Source of the DNA: Xylogone sp. PMI_703
Lineage: Eukaryota; Ascomycota; Leotiomycetes
Assembly (NCBI GenBank): GCA_021399445.1
Contig: JAJTUQ010000002.1
Span: forward strand, 4,588,001-4,652,000
Direction of reading: 5' to 3'
DNA: 64,000 bases
Part shown: piece by piece, positions 38,601 to 52,024 of the stretch
Numbering within the stretch: the first letter of the stretch is position 1
How the letters are laid out: each line of letters starts with the position of its first letter
Notes under the pieces: model-generated
The model's input: the letters and a program-made list of their open reading frames with translations, nothing else
What the model was told of the DNA's origin: nothing
Databases searched by the model: none
Translations under genes and position numbers: made by a program

Positions 38601-41600
38601 ACATTTACTGTATTCAGAAAGTTAGCCACAATGAGTACATCACTGAAACTTAGTCAACCCACCGAAAAGCACTATTCATATTGTAGATGTAGACTCTTGA
38701 TAATTGCTTTGATAATTCTGCTGGGGTTAGAAGATCCAGCTTTTGAAACAACGCATCTTGAAGTTCGTCCTGCCCATTATAACATGTAGCATCAATTAGA
38801 ATACCAAAGGGCCGGTGCCACATCCTACTTGCAATCTTCGAAGGTTAGGCAGGTTGTAAAATGAGAGTGAGGAGAAACCAACTTTTAAATAGCAGTATAG
38901 AAGCAAGTCATAATCCGTCGCTTCTATATCAATATTCCTAAGAATTATACAGATCATAGAGAGACCATCCTAGCATCGATAATGAGTATTCTGTTGTGGT
39001 AATGTTGCAAGAGTATTTACCTTGCTTTCCCCACCATCATATAGGGCACGGCTAGAGATGGTAGACTCCATACTTCTGCCAGCATTTCGAAGCATGAAGT
39101 TTTGGAAACGTGAATAGGCAGGCAGTGTATTTAATGCTATGGTAGGTCGATTCCAAGAGACATCCATTGGTGGAGGCCCTAGATTACTGATAAGTTTTCT
39201 GAGGGAGTCCAGTATCAACGTCTGTCCATTGTCGATTCCAACCGGTACGCGTGAGCCACTCTTTTCGCGAAGAACAAGCTTTTGCCGTATGTGATCCCAG
39301 TGATCATACAGAAATCTATGTAGTGCAACACAGGATCCAAAATCAAAAGATTCTGTCTCGGAGGAAGATTCAGTTGATGTAGGAGGTGCCTGATTTGTCA
39401 GCAAGATGTCTTGAAAGTTTGGTGTAGGGGACATACAGAAATTGCTCGTAAAAAAGCCGTCACCCGATAGATATTGTGTGTAAGAAACTCGTTGAGTGGG
39501 AACATGTACGCTTCTTTGGTCCCGAACAATACATTGTTTGCCAAGTTTTGGACCACCTTTGCAATAAGGAGGAGTCCACGACGCATTTCCTTTGACGGTG
39601 TAGTGGAGATCAACCCCTCCGCATCTGGGGCGACAATTGCAGGACAGAAGAATCTTAAAAATATAAACCCTCCAACAGCTGTAAATCTGGCTTCCGGAAA
39701 CCGCTCCGTGACAGTTGTTGAGATCTGAGACTTTATATCAGCATCTCTAATAATTAGGGATTCTTTGGATTTGTTACATACAATATTGCAGATTTTCCTG
39801 AATGAGACAGGGATATGCGCTGCTGAGTGACATATGTCATCGATGAAAATCTTGGTTACAAATTGGAGCTGGTGGGCATTTTTCCGCAACTCTTCAGCCG
39901 ATGTGATACGGGCCGGATCAAGCTCTAGGTCTAGGTCTTTTGAAGTTAATATAAGGCGCTCTAAGACTTTCTGCAAAGTCGCTTTCAAATAAGCTTGCCC
40001 TCTCCATTTCGCATATACGGATAGCATTTTTGTTGCTACGCAATTGCGACGTAGAAGCTCGGTTTCATTTTCTACCATGAATTAGTATCAGAGATTCGTA
40101 GCCATTTCTATTTAAGGTATGAGCTTGCCTGTCTCCTCTACTTCGTGCTTGATTAGCGCTTCTAGAAGCACGAATCCTAAGCCACGAGAGTCAAATATAT
40201 TTAGCAGCGATATTGTCATTTCATCGACCTCCGAACTGGGGCAGGCATCACAGAGAGCTATAGTTAGTGCCATGTCATCTACGAGAAGCTGGATGATAGT
40301 TAGATATGAAACAGCCTAAGTATAGCGAGTTTGACGTGTAACTTACACTTAAGAGCTCATCATATTTTTCATTCACTGCTGTATCGGAGAGATTGTTGAA
40401 CTCAGTCCCTTGAATCAAGATATTGCAAAGTACTTTAACAAAAGCAGTTCGGATATCCAAGTCCTCATGATATCCAATACTCAAAGAGTGTTTAAGCCCG
40501 ACATCAATATTTGCACTGAGAAGATTCGATAGCGCAGTTATTGCGAGTTCTGGTATTGTTGCCGAGTCCTCATTCCCACTCGATATGACCCGGTGTTCAC
40601 TCTTCACAGTCTCTACTGATTCAAAATTTAGTAATGAAAGAAACCTGTTAAAATATGTATGGAACATCTGAGACTTGAGATCACTGGTATCTGCATCAGT
40701 CTGACCTTCCGCGGGTTGTAAGGGTAGACGGTAGGTGAGTTCGGCGAGTGCCTTAAGACAAGCTCTATCTAGGTCTTTCTGAAGGCGGTAGTTCTCGTCA
40801 ATGCGAGAAACACTGGTAAGTAGTGTGTTGTCGGCTGAGCCCGGCCGTGCAATCCAACCAAAAATAACCTCCAGGAGCTGGTTCCTTATACGAACATCAT
40901 GCCTAAGATTAAGGAGTTCTTTCTTCTGTATGACAGTCTCGCATAATTGGCATATTTTAATTCTCACTCTGAGAGCGTTCGCATTTTCAGGTAGAGTGTT
41001 AAGAAACTTGGCAAAATTAAGTGTCAACGCCCCAACATCTACCGATATCGCGGCGACAGCTTCTGATGGACTGCCAAGCCTTTCTACAATACTCTTCACC
41101 AGTGCCGCAGCTTGTTCCGCAAAGACAATTCGAGATTCAATTGGAAGCGATTCATTATTTCTTGGACTATCAAAAAGAACCTCGAGTTCGGATTCAAGGG
41201 TCTCAAAAAGAGGTATATAAAGTGAAGGTGATATTTCGCTTGAGAGAACTTCTCTAGTTGCCTCTCGTATCCTGATGTTGGTGCTGGTTAATAATTGGAC
41301 GCTTTGCTTCATATATCTACTCATTAGTGTATCATCATAGTCATCTGGAGTGAGTCTGTCTATCCACCTTAGACCAGCCAAGCCAGAGTCTTCTGGAGCT
41401 AAAGTCTGGTCTGATATACAAGACCCTCCCAGGGAAGCAAGAAAACCCGAGTAATTTCTCCACTCTACGAGTGATCTTTCATCTGGTATCTCATTTGGAC
41501 GAGAGAATATTTGTTTGGATAGTCTCAGCCAATTATCGAAGACGATTTCCCAGGCTGCTAAAATACCAGCAGTCGGATGGGTCATCTGTCTCAATAGACC

Positions 41601-44190
41601 ACGGACGCGTTTCTGGAAAGCCACCAACCCAGTAAATCTGAAGTCGGGAGAGGAGAGTTCCAGGTAAATATTGAGGTTTCGAAGAGTTGCTAGGGAGGCT
41701 TTCCCCTTTTGACTTGCCGCTTCAATGAATTGCGACTCTTGGCAAAACAAGGCAATACACGCAGTGACAAGCTCACATGTAGATATATCCGCGGAGCAGA
41801 GAGAGACTAAAAACATAGTCTCCAGTTTAGTGGATACAGCAGCTCGCTCAGGGATATCTTCACTGAGATCCGCCACTTCCTTTGGTTCATAAGTTAGTTT
41901 ATTGTGATACTTTACGCAGACCACATACCTTAATGGCTTTCATTGCTGTGAGTCGCGACTCAAGGTAATCATGCACCATATGTAGAATGACATCGGCTTC
42001 TTCTTGTTTGCTGATAAACTTTTCTGCCATCGCCATAAGTACCATAGACCTCGAGAGTAATGAGTATAAAAGTAATCTAACTTTATTAAGGGGAGGTACT
42101 TACGACGACTTCCAGAAATTATGCTTGAATGTACGAGATCCAAGGGATTTACTTCTCTGCCAGAGCATAATGGATCCATCAGTCATGAGCATCCGTGCAA
42201 AGGCATTGGCCGAATTTGCGATCTGTGAGTCGTCGGCAACCAGGTATACACTGAATGATGCAAGAATATCATCAAAGAAGCGGCTCCATTCAATGGCGTC
42301 GGATGGTGCACCGCTGAAGATACTGAGTGGCGAGGCTTGCAGAAACTCAAGAATGCAGTATATCAACTCAATGGTGTCGCTGTCCAGAGATTTACTTATG
42401 GAATATTGGTCACCAGAATTTGTGTCCCACACTTGTAAAGAGATAGCCTGGAAAGTAAGTTAGGGAAATGCATTCTCACAAGGCGGATAATTTACCTTCA
42501 ATTGTGTTCGCATATATTCTACCGCCTTCGTAAATAAGGGTCGGTATTCTTCCGCATTTGATTGCCTTGCGAAATGAGAGCACCCACAGACAACTGTGAT
42601 CTTGAAAGAAGTAGGAGTATTGGAAGCTAAACACATTGGAACTAGATTATCTATGCAAGACTCAAAGTCCAGGTGAGCTAGGCTGACAAAAGCTGCTGTC
42701 ATTAATCCACGGTCAAGGGTAAGTGAGTCCGCTCCTACGGAGTTCCTTCGAAACACCGCCTCTCTTACTTCTTCTTGGACGTCAAGAGCAAAACTTGGTA
42801 GTGCGGCATCGCTGTCGGGTGGGAAATGACGCGCAGTTCTCAAAACGGAGGTGAGACAGTAAATTGCAGCTTCATTTCTGTTGCGTAAGGATTTCCTTAA
42901 CGTCTCTAGAAAAGATATTTTCTTTGACATGCTACTACTTTTGACATCTCTCATATTGCTAGCAACTTCAAAGACATCAGGAAGCAGGAATAGTAGAGAC
43001 ATCTGGAAAGGGAAAAGTAGGGCTTTCCGCCTCCCACCATCAATCATTGTATTGGTCATATCGAATAGTGTCTCGGCTCCACCGTCAAGTCTATTGTGCA
43101 TGGTATGGAGATTTACAAATTCATCCGGATTGCGTTCCAGCCACCTAGTGATCAACATCGGCAAAACAATAGCCACCGCGGTTTGAAAGGCTTTCCGGAG
43201 ATGGAGAAAACTTCCACAAAGCTCTTGAATTATGACACCAAGCTTGCGGCTATCCACCCAGAATGCAGAAATAAGACGAATAGTTATAAGAGCATTTCTG
43301 TCTTCTTCAGCAACTTGATTTGTTTGGACAGCATTGCCAATGCTAGGATGAGCTGCGCGTAGGCCTCGGAGAGCCGATTTGAGGTATTCCAGTACCCGAG
43401 GCCAATTGGAGAATGAAACATACTCAATAATCTGGCGGGTATACAACTCGATAGCGTTAGCATTCTCAGACATGAGTTTCGAAGACTCTGCTTGATTATA
43501 TTGCCCGTTCAGTGCAGTGCTAGTTGCCGAGGGAGGATTCCCAACTATACGGTCCCCTCCATTTGATATATCATCCAATATATTAGCGGAAGGGAGGATA
43601 TAGTTATCGGATACAGGATTGGAGAATAGCTTGATGGCATCTATCAGTCTTCCGACTAAGACATCGTCAAGTGGCTCTGGAGCTATATCACGTTCTAACA
43701 ATCTGTTGCGAGACGCTCGCCTCGTTTCATTATTAACTATAGTCTGATGTATCGACGTAGCTTCAGAAGAAGAACTCTCGGAGTCTGAATTGTGGCTGTC
43801 ACGGCTTTTGGCGGCAGTATTGGATACGTTGATTCGTGTCCAGTGTGTGGAAAGACATTCTGCAAGCAGTTCAACCACGTACAGTTCTGAGCGCAGAACA
43901 TGCACAGGATGAGTATGGATTCCCTTGTAAGGCCTCGCAAGTTCTTCTAACAATTGTACTAGTGTATCGACTACTACCCCGATGATAGAGTGACTGATGT
44001 TAAGGAGAGTGGCACGGGTAAGAAGAGCAATTTCGTCGCGAGAAAGATCGAGTGAATCAGAACCGGTACGATGTGGCAACTGCAGGAGACAATTGTTAGA
44101 AGCTGAGCATATAATCCAGCGGCGAATATCCATTACCCTAGTTGTCAACCTCTCCACCAGTGTAATAACCAAGCTCGAGTCCCCGTTCAT
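35654..44190 (-). CDS. Ras GTPase-activating protein, neurofibromin/Ira family
   Basis: Thirteen minus-strand exons (44190-44137, 44079-42496, 42447-42104, 42049-41929, 41879-40347, 40288-40129, 40071-39437, 39389-39021, 38969-38883, 38835-38663, 38607-36043, 35993-35741, 35668-35654) give 2630 aa. The family switches off Ras by stimulating GTP hydrolysis, damping cAMP/PKA signalling. The catalytic domain spans about 1200-1480: LLRRNCVATKML aligns with the neurofibromin arginine-finger loop and FLRFFCPAIVAP is the hallmark GAP motif. A Sec14-like lipid-binding domain (about 1600-1750; RPFGILIDATCYNGQDELQ) and a PH-like module follow, then a long helical tail. The first intron (57 bp) is in frame, so reading through would add 19 residues; its TTCTAACA branch and CTGCAG acceptor favour splicing. 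The intron at 40128-40072 starts with GC. The last exon is 15 nt. Confidence 0.93.
40072..40128 (-). other. GC-AG intron in the Ras-GAP gene
   Basis: On the minus strand the intron starts GCAAGC and ends ATGGTAG. It lies just before the arginine-finger exon. Splicing here joins ACA-G to AA-AAT to read ETENETELLRRN, matching the family. No in-frame GT donor is close enough to replace it. Confidence 0.8.
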
Positions 44191-45018
44191 AGCGGAAGAG
44201 TGGAGTAGGATTCGAGAGCCTAATTTAGAAGATCATGAAATCACTGCTGGCTAGAGCGGAGCAAATGATTGTGAGGCAATTTCTCAGCTGCTATAGTCGT
44301 AAACATGACCGCTGAAGCGAAGTAGCGGGTAGAGCGTGCGATGTTATCTCCTAGCAAGGAGGGTCCGAAATTGAGAGCTCCGGGCAGAAGTAGGCGACTG
44401 CAGATACCTTGTAAAGATACCACTACTAATGTCATCAATATCAGAGGTATTCGAAGGCTGTGACGCGGTGCGCTCAAGTCAATCTTACGTCGATTCGGCC
44501 TTCCCCGTTGTGCGGTCGTGAGCCGTGAGTTGAGGTTAAAGTGACCCGCAGGAGTCGCGTTTCATAGCTTTCAGATCAACCAATAGGCGTCAAATTGGGG
44601 ATTTATAAAGTTTTCATCCCACAGAACGAAGAGAGAAATAGAATGAGGAATTAATTTGATTTGGTTTTTTATTCTAAGCAATTGAATACTCGCATTCGCA
44701 CGTTTGGTTTAAAAACAATGTCCCCCTCTCCCCCCTGTAAGCTGTCTAGAGTTGAGATTTGGTGCAATAAGTTCGACTGTGAGCCACCCTGACTATACGG
44801 ATCGGCCACCGTATCGAATTTAGCTAATGTACCCAGTACTATGGGACAATGGTGGGCCGGAGTGAAGCAGACAGTAGACCTAGAGAGCAGGGCTATACAA
44901 GAATGGCATTAAATTATGTACATAACCACCGCACTACTTCTAATAGTACACATGGTGTATATTCACAATACGCAAGCAACAGTTGTGAGTGAAAACTGCA
45001 CATATTAACTGGGTATGA
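44191..45018. other. Promoter of the Ras-GAP gene and 3' flank of RAT1
   Basis: About 830 bp between two genes on the same strand. The part near 44640-44720 is AT-rich. A 78-aa minus-strand frame (44241-44477) is hydrophobic and does not resemble any neighbouring protein, so it is left out. No other signal is evident. Confidence 0.5.
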
Positions 45019-48000
45019 TTATCGACCACGTCCCCTGTGCGACCCGTAATAGTTGTTACTTCCCCCATCCCATCGTCGATCATTGTAGCCACCATGGCTA
45101 GGCGGTGCTCCATAGCCATGGTGCGCATTTGTTGAAGATTGGGGATAGTTCTGTGCTGTGTAGCCTTGGTTATATGATCCATATGTGCCAGGAGGTGGTG
45201 GAGGAGGAATTCCATGCGTGAAATTATTAAAATTAGGTCGGGGTGCTTGCCAATTGGGTGGTGGCACCGGATACTGTTGACCATTGAAGCCATTCTGAAA
45301 CCCATACGAGGATTGATAGCCGGATGAACTATTTTGTTGATGTGATGAGCCAGCATAGTTCATGGTATTCCTACCTCTGCCATTGCCTTGAAGGGGTGCA
45401 CCTCCATGAGTACGACCAGATCTTGCCGCTCTTCCTTTTGTTGCCTCTATATCAGCTCTAGTTAGGGCCTTTGTTGGAAACTTAATGCCTCTCAAAAGCA
45501 TGGATTTGTGCGTGTGGCTTGAATGTGGCATATGATAATATACGCTTCGGTGATAAGTTAGTTTGTGTGCAAAGATGGGCATATGTTAACTGGGAAAGAG
45601 AACTAACCTTATTGAACGATCATCATCGAGGCTGGGCATATCTTCGCCACTCAAAGGGAATTCTAATGAGCCATGCGGAAGATAATTCTCATTCTTCTCA
45701 ACAGCTCCAGATAGCCCTTGGCTAATACGGGAGTTTAATTTAAAGCTCGGGGGTCCTTGCTTTTTGGAATAAAAATTTGTAGCGATATCATCATAAAGCT
45801 CTGCATTGGCCTCCGCAACCATGAGAACATCTTTTCCGACTCCATTTCGGGCTGCAACCTCAGATGATAACAATGGATACTTCTTAGCCATCGCATCAAG
45901 AAGTCGTTTTGAATCAATGAAAGGTAGCAGAGCTACACCTTGCCAAGCGAATTTTTTACCATTCAAATCAATCTCAAAGTCTTCTGGATAGAAGTCAATG
46001 ATCTCACTATCCGGTTCCGTCATAAGGTCATGGAAAATTTCTGGAATTGCTTGTCTCGACGCTGCTGGAAGAACACCCATAAGTTGTTCGAAGGGTTTGA
46101 ATATTGTACCTTTGTTGAAGGTAATCTTCATATCTGCAAGGTTGACAAAGTCGGCCGCAAAGGGAGCATAGTGATATGGATAATACCACTCCCAGGAAGG
46201 ACAGCCTTGGAAATAATAAAGTAGGACCCAAGCAAGACCCTCCGCATAAGCCCTGGCAACTTTATGACGGAACTCGATGTCTTTGGGGCTGACTTTGAAC
46301 TTCTGCTCATAGTACCGGTCAGCATAGCCCTCTTCCCATAAACGAACAGTGTCCAGAGCGGGCTCTTCGTTGGGTGTCTGAGGAGAACTAGACTGTGGTG
46401 TATTATGTCCCGGAGTACCGTTGTCGTTGTTATCTAGAAGTTCTGCTTTACGTTTCCCCAGAACCGATCCGGATACTTGCGATGTTTGTTCTTCAGCTGT
46501 AGTAACATCTTTCGTTACAGTGGATATCTCTTCATTTTGCTGGATGTGTTCTGTGTTATTCTTGATTTGGCTTTTTAGGGCAGCCGCAGCGCTCTTATTA
46601 GCCATGTTTGCTTTATAGATGGACCCACGATTGACTATCATATCATGAGTTATCGCCCTAGCCTCTTTTGTTATATTTCCTGGGGTAAAGAGTGGTAACC
46701 CCGTCGGGCCGTCCCCGGTAACAGGTCTGCCGCTTTGTCTTCCGCTAAAGTTTTCTTTGCTGTTGGATGTATTTCCGCCGTCTCCGCGACCGCTACGGGC
46801 GTTGTCTTGTAATTTTCTTCTTTTAGCATTTGCTTCGCGTCTTTCTTCGGTTTCTCTTCTTCTACGAAAGATTGCATCTTCTTGCTTGGCTAAACCATTT
46901 AAGATGAGCTGTGCTCTTTCGAGGTCGACATGGCCGTCCTTCGTGAGGTAGCCACCCATATAGGGAATATTATCTCGCCAAATGGCAATAAGTGTGTCGA
47001 TTCCATTTTCTCTAATCTCGAGACTAGGTAAGTGAGGAAGAAAATCATTACCTACAAAGAAGCACATGAAGACCCAATCGTCAATAGCCCTTTCTAGATC
47101 GAACTTGAATGGTTGCTCAGGAACATATAGCTCAGCTTCAAGATATTCTCGGAGAATAGAAACGTGTAACCAAATGAATGGTTTTAGTGGCGGTGCACTC
47201 TTTTTCTCATCGAAATCTCCATCCTTTACTTTTGCTTGGCCTTGACATTCTCTTGCTTCGTGACCTGCCTGCCCGCATAGTCTGCAAGTCCTGGGCTTGG
47301 AGTCTTGCGCAAAAACGTCTTCACGCAAGACACGGAAATGTGGTTCATGAGTTGCCAATCCAAGCATAATGAGGTCTGCATCCAGTCCATAAATCACGTG
47401 CCTAGTATTTGGATCATGATAAGGAGAAGATCGTTGAGACCTTATAAATTCCATAATCTTATGCTCGCCCTCTCCTGGAACTGTGGAGTCTGAAATGATA
47501 ACTTTCATTTTGGCCCATGCCGGATCAGTATTCAGCTTGTAAGATATCCAGTACCTTAAACTTGAGGCCAAGACATCCATAAATGGCGTACCTGGTGTGA
47601 TCTCATTCGAATCCCAGGCTTTCTTTTCGGGTTCCTCTTCTATTAAGTTGCCCTGCGATTTTAACATTTTCAATAACTCTGCCTTGTCCTTTGCTTTCTC
47701 TTTCGCCTCTTGAGCGGATCGAAATCGACGGGACCTCTGCTGGTTCATTTTCGCACGTGGTGCAACACCATCAATGGCAATCATCAGTAGCTTCCTGGGC
47801 CGGACCATATTAACTACTCGGTCGGTATATTTGAATATTTCAGTCATCATCTCTTTCTCATCCTTGGGTGGAGGACGATCTTCAGGATGTGAGCAAGGAT
47901 GAACAATGCCATTCATATCAAGATACAAATTGTCGAATTCTTCGTCATTGGGGTTCGGTCCCCTGGTATCGACAGGTATGATATGTCCATCAATTTCTCG

Positions 48001-48135
48001 GGGCTGTTCTTCAATCACTGGAGATACAATCTTGGGATATTTTTGGCTTAGCCAGCGGAAAAGAGCTAAGAAGAGGACCGTTAGCACAGGGATACAATTA
48101 GCAGATATATGAGTTGTCTTACCCGGGACGCCCAT
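45019..48135 (-). CDS. RAT1: Nuclear 5'-3' exoribonuclease Rat1/Xrn2
   Basis: Three minus-strand exons (48135-48123, 48065-45608, 45544-45019) encode 998 aa. Rat1 degrades RNA 5'-3' in the nucleus, terminates Pol II by the torpedo mechanism and trims rRNA and snoRNA ends. The N-terminus MGVPALFRWLSQKYPKIVSP is rebuilt from a 13-nt first exon. Active-site acidic motifs are present: DMNGIVHPCSHP, AIDGVAPRAKMNQQRSRRFR, and GEGEHKIMEFIR with DADLIMLGLATHE. A CCHC zinc knuckle (CRLCGQAGHEAREC, about residue 264) is typical of fungal Rat1 and absent from cytoplasmic Xrn1. The region EWYYPYHYAPFAADF is conserved. The last 150 residues are disordered, rich in Gly, Tyr, Asn, Gln and Pro with an Arg-Gly end. 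An unspliced reading from further upstream would start in noise. Confidence 0.96.
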
Positions 48136-48628
48136 GATGCAGCTTGGCGAGTGGTGTAAGAGGGAGCAAACTAGAAAATACAAGATTGAAAATTCCTTAT
48201 CCGGGAGTATCTTCCGCAGACCACGATAATAGGGACGGTGAAGTGATTCGACCACACAACAACCACATGGAACTCGCTTTTGTTGCGCGTCGCGAGAAGT
48301 TATGCATGTGCAGCCTTGCAGTGTTGAAAGGCGAGGCGACGATTTGGGATAATTAATTAGCGCTACTTTGGCGCAGTTATTTTCTCGAAGCAATGCGGTA
48401 AGCCTAGGGAAATAGTTTTTCCGCGATGCGCAAATGAGATGGCCAACAAACAGAAACGAGAGCTGTTTAAACATACAAGATACAAAGTTCATGATAGCTC
48501 AAGGAAGCCTGGAGTCTCGGTTTTCAAAGTCAATTTGAGTTAATACTCAACTGGGCTGGTAACGATGATTTAGGCATAATATAAGATTTCTTATCCTTCA
48601 TGGCCTTTCCCAGTTTATTTCGAAAGCA
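48136..48628. promoter_or_regulatory. Divergent promoter of RAT1 and USO1
   Basis: A 493-bp region between two divergent starts. No consensus TATA box is clear. An ATG at 48600 opens a 39-codon frame that overlaps the USO1 start in another frame (48600-48719). Confidence 0.5.
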
Positions 48629-51546
48629 ATGTTCACCATCGCGACGGCGCCGGCGAAGCAATCCGTCAGTGAGACCATTGCAACTCTTTCCTCAAGGCTC
48701 TCATCCGCCACGCTATTAGAAGATCGTCGCGCTGCTATACTAGGCTTGAGAAGTTTTGCCAAAGAATATCCTGCCTCAGTAGCTTCAGGTGCCTTGCGGG
48801 GACTGATCGGAAGCTTGAGCAAAGATGGCGAAGATGTAGATACGGTCAAAATTGTGCTGGAAACATTGCTTATGCTCTTTAAACCAAATGAAACCAGCCC
48901 AGAAGCTTCAGAAGAGATAGCATTGTGGCTTGCGGATGAGTTTACACAGCGTCAAGATAACATAACACTGCTCTTAGACTTTCTAGACACGAGCGACTTC
49001 TATTCACGCTTATACTCTTTGCAATTGCTCTCTGCTATACTCTCTTCCAGAACTGAGCGCACCGAAGAATGCATCTTCACCGCGCCACTCGGTATATCCA
49101 GGCTTGTGGCAGCTCTAGATGACAGGAGGGAGATCGTTAGAAACGAAGCATTATCACTACTTACTTATTTGACCCCAAATTCTTCGGAATTACAGAAATT
49201 GGTTGCTTTTGAGAATGCATTTGACAGAATATTCAATATAATCAAGGAAGAAGGCTCTCTTTCTCAGGGCGACAGAATAGTTGAAGATTGTTTGATTTTG
49301 CTCGCCAATCTTTTACGGCTAAATGTCTCCAATCAGTCATTCTTTCGAGAGACTGGTTGCGTAGTGAAGCTCTCCCAACTCCTTGGTGATGCTGTTGGTG
49401 GGCACGATGTTGAAAATGAGGTTGCTGAATGGGTTCAGGTTCAGAGAAATAGGAATATATACGCCCTTCTAGAGGTGCTGAGACTCTTCCTCGTTAGTGG
49501 AAATGCAGGTACACTAGCCAATCAAGCATCTTTCTGGCAACATGGGATATTGGATCAGGTCCTCCAACTGGCTTTCAGCCATTCTGTTGAGATGCATATC
49601 AAGGCCGAGGTATTCAACTCAGGTTTCTTTATGCTACTCCTTGCTGACCTTCGTCCCAGGCCTTAATCACATGTGCGGATTTAATCCGCGGTCATCCCGG
49701 TATTCAAGAAGGCTTCGCACAATTTCAGGTTAACTCCGTGATTGATGTACCACCAGCTAATGGAACAGAGAATGCTTCACGCAATGGTGTCTCTAAAGTC
49801 TATGTGATTGATGGTTTACTTGATCTTACTTTAAGTGAGAGTTCCCTGGCTGCATTTGATGCTAGATTTGCTGCTTGCGAATGTATCAAAGCCTATTTCT
49901 ACAATCATCCTGCAATACGATTACATTTCTTACGCCGGGCTATTGATGGTCATGCTTCCGGTGCAGATGAAACTGGAAACGTACTGACGACGTTGCTACG
50001 ACCACTAGATAGCCAAGGTTCCAGTGATCCATATCGATATTGGTTTGCAGGAGTGCTACTATTCCATCTCATTTTCGACGACAGTGAAGCTAAAGGTATT
50101 GCAATGTCAGTTGCAGAAGGCGATTCATCCAGCGGGGAGGAAGTTGTGACATGTATTCAGACTATCACAGCAAATTTAATTATCGGGACTCAAAGAGGTC
50201 TGGATGAACGGCTTCTCGTCGCTTATTTGATGTTGTTATCTGGATGGTTGTTCGAAGATCCTGATGGCGTTAATGATTTCCTCGGAGAAGGAAGCAACAT
50301 ACAAAGTCTACTTCAGATCGTAATTAGCGGGAGTAGATACAATGTTATTACACAAGGCCTCTGCAGCCTTCTGATAGGAATTATCTACGAATTTTCGACG
50401 AAAGATTCACCGGTTCCAAGAGCTACGATACATCATATTATCTCATCTCGTATGGGCCGAGAACAATACATTGATCACCTAACTAGATTGAGAAACCATC
50501 CATTACTGCGAGACTTTGAGGTTCTTCCCCAGAAACTAAGTTCGGCTCCGCCTGGAGGCCTTCCGGAAGTCTATTTTGACAAAGATTTTGTTGACTTCTT
50601 TAAAGACAATTTTAGCCGCTTACTCCGTGCAATTGATCGTGATCCAGTCATGGAAATTCCGGTAACTACAAACGGCATTCAGAAGGGTATTTCTCGTGAG
50701 TTAGTTGACTCACTACGATCACAATTAGAAGAAAAGGAGCAAGCAATGCAGAAGGCTGAGGAAGAAATAATGTCCCTGCGAAGCCAACTGGGACAAGAGC
50801 GAGCAGAAAGTCGTAAGGCTAAGGAAACTGCTGCAGTCGAATTACTGCGGATTAGAAATGTTAACGAAGCTTTGCAAAATCATCACGAAGAAGACATAAA
50901 GTCTGTATGCCTGAACTCATCCGAGCCTGATGTTATTCCCTGTTTACATCTCATGATGCTAATCCGTTTGCTTTAGAAAGTTACAAGCCGAACATGCTCG
51001 TGTTATTGAGGATTATCGAAGACAGTTAGACCATGTCCAGAGAACCGCAGAAGCTAACGCTGACCGTATGCGGAAGAAAATGGAGGCCGAAAATGCTGAT
51101 TTACAAAGTAATGTGAAGAAGTTAGAAGCAAGCTTAGAGAAGGTAAGGCATAGCACTGCAATATGTCTCCGCTTTGGTGCAGAACTAATATAATACTCAA
51201 GGCAAACAAAAATCACATACAGGACCTCCAAACCGCACATGAAGAGCATGTTGCCAAACAAACAGAACAAGCCAAGCAGATGAGCAGTGCGCAGGAGCAG
51301 ATAAAAGACCTTGAAATAAGAGTTAAAGAAGCAGCGACTAAGCTCTCTAAAGCTGAGGTATCTTTGGTGGCAAAAGAAGAAGAGAAACAAGCCGTCCAGA
51401 GTGAACTAGATGACCTCTTAATGGTTTTTGGAGATTTGGAAGAGAAGGCTAATAAGTATAAGGACCGTTTGCGGGCGCTTGGAGAAGATGTTTCAGATGG
51501 CGAAGCAGGTGATGAAAATAGTGAAGATGATGGGGAATTAGATTGA
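48629..51546 (+). CDS. USO1: Vesicle tethering protein Uso1/p115
   Basis: Four exons (48629-49609, 49660-50904, 50981-51142, 51202-51546) encode 910 aa. Uso1/p115 tethers ER-derived COPII vesicles to the Golgi. The N-terminal two thirds is an armadillo-like head, recognised by TLLEDRRAAILGLRSFAKEYP, DVDTVKIVLETLLMLF and NEALSLLTYLTPNSSELQKL. The second half of the head has YWFAGVLLFHLIFDD. From about residue 665 the chain is a long coiled coil (EEKEQAMQKAEEEIMSLRSQLG and later heptads). It ends in the acidic tail common to the family (EDVSDGEAGDENSEDDGELD). The junction between exons 2 and 3 can be read with donor GTATGC and an AAG acceptor (Lys-Ser-Leu, chosen) or a weaker GTCTGT donor with TTTAG (Lys-Lys-Leu). 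The start MFTIATAPAKQ fits the family. Confidence 0.94.
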
Positions 51547-52024
51547 TGTACTAAGCAGAGACGCATAGTTTGTGATGATTCTGCACTAGGTCTCTTTTCT
51601 GGCATTGTGCCTCATCTAGCGTCACTACACAAACTGCCACTAAGCTCTAAGTCGAAAAGCACAGAATATGTTTGACTACAAACCACACTTTCGAGTGTTT
51701 ATTATACCAAAGTGGCTGTAAGTAAGCGGAGCAATTTAGCTTCTTTCCTCCAGAAACTAGAGAAAGGACGCAGTTGGTATATAAATAAAAATAATCTGTG
51801 GTGATCTGTCTCAATTGTTTCTACGCAAGTTGCTTTTCACTTACGACAATAAGGCTGGAAAGCAGCCTCGGCGGGACATCCGAGCTCCGATTGGCTATCT
51901 TTTTCTTGAGTCATAAGCCAGTGGTCCACCAAACTCATATACCTGTGGCAACCCCTCCAAGATATTCAATCTCAGACCGTAGTTTTCACCTTTGTCGCAA
52001 ATCCTGAATCGCGAGTCGGTCACT
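51547..52024. other. Region between USO1 and the isoleucyl-tRNA synthetase gene
   Basis: 478 bp with the USO1 3' flank and the promoter of the next gene. A GTATATAAATAAA run near 51776-51788 is a plausible TATA or AT-rich promoter element about 240 bp before the next start. No other signal is seen. Confidence 0.5.

Noticed and set aside
46671..46877. Long alternative frames inside the linker of RAT1
   Set aside because: The RAT1 frame is continuous through this region, so no frameshift or nested gene needs to be assumed.
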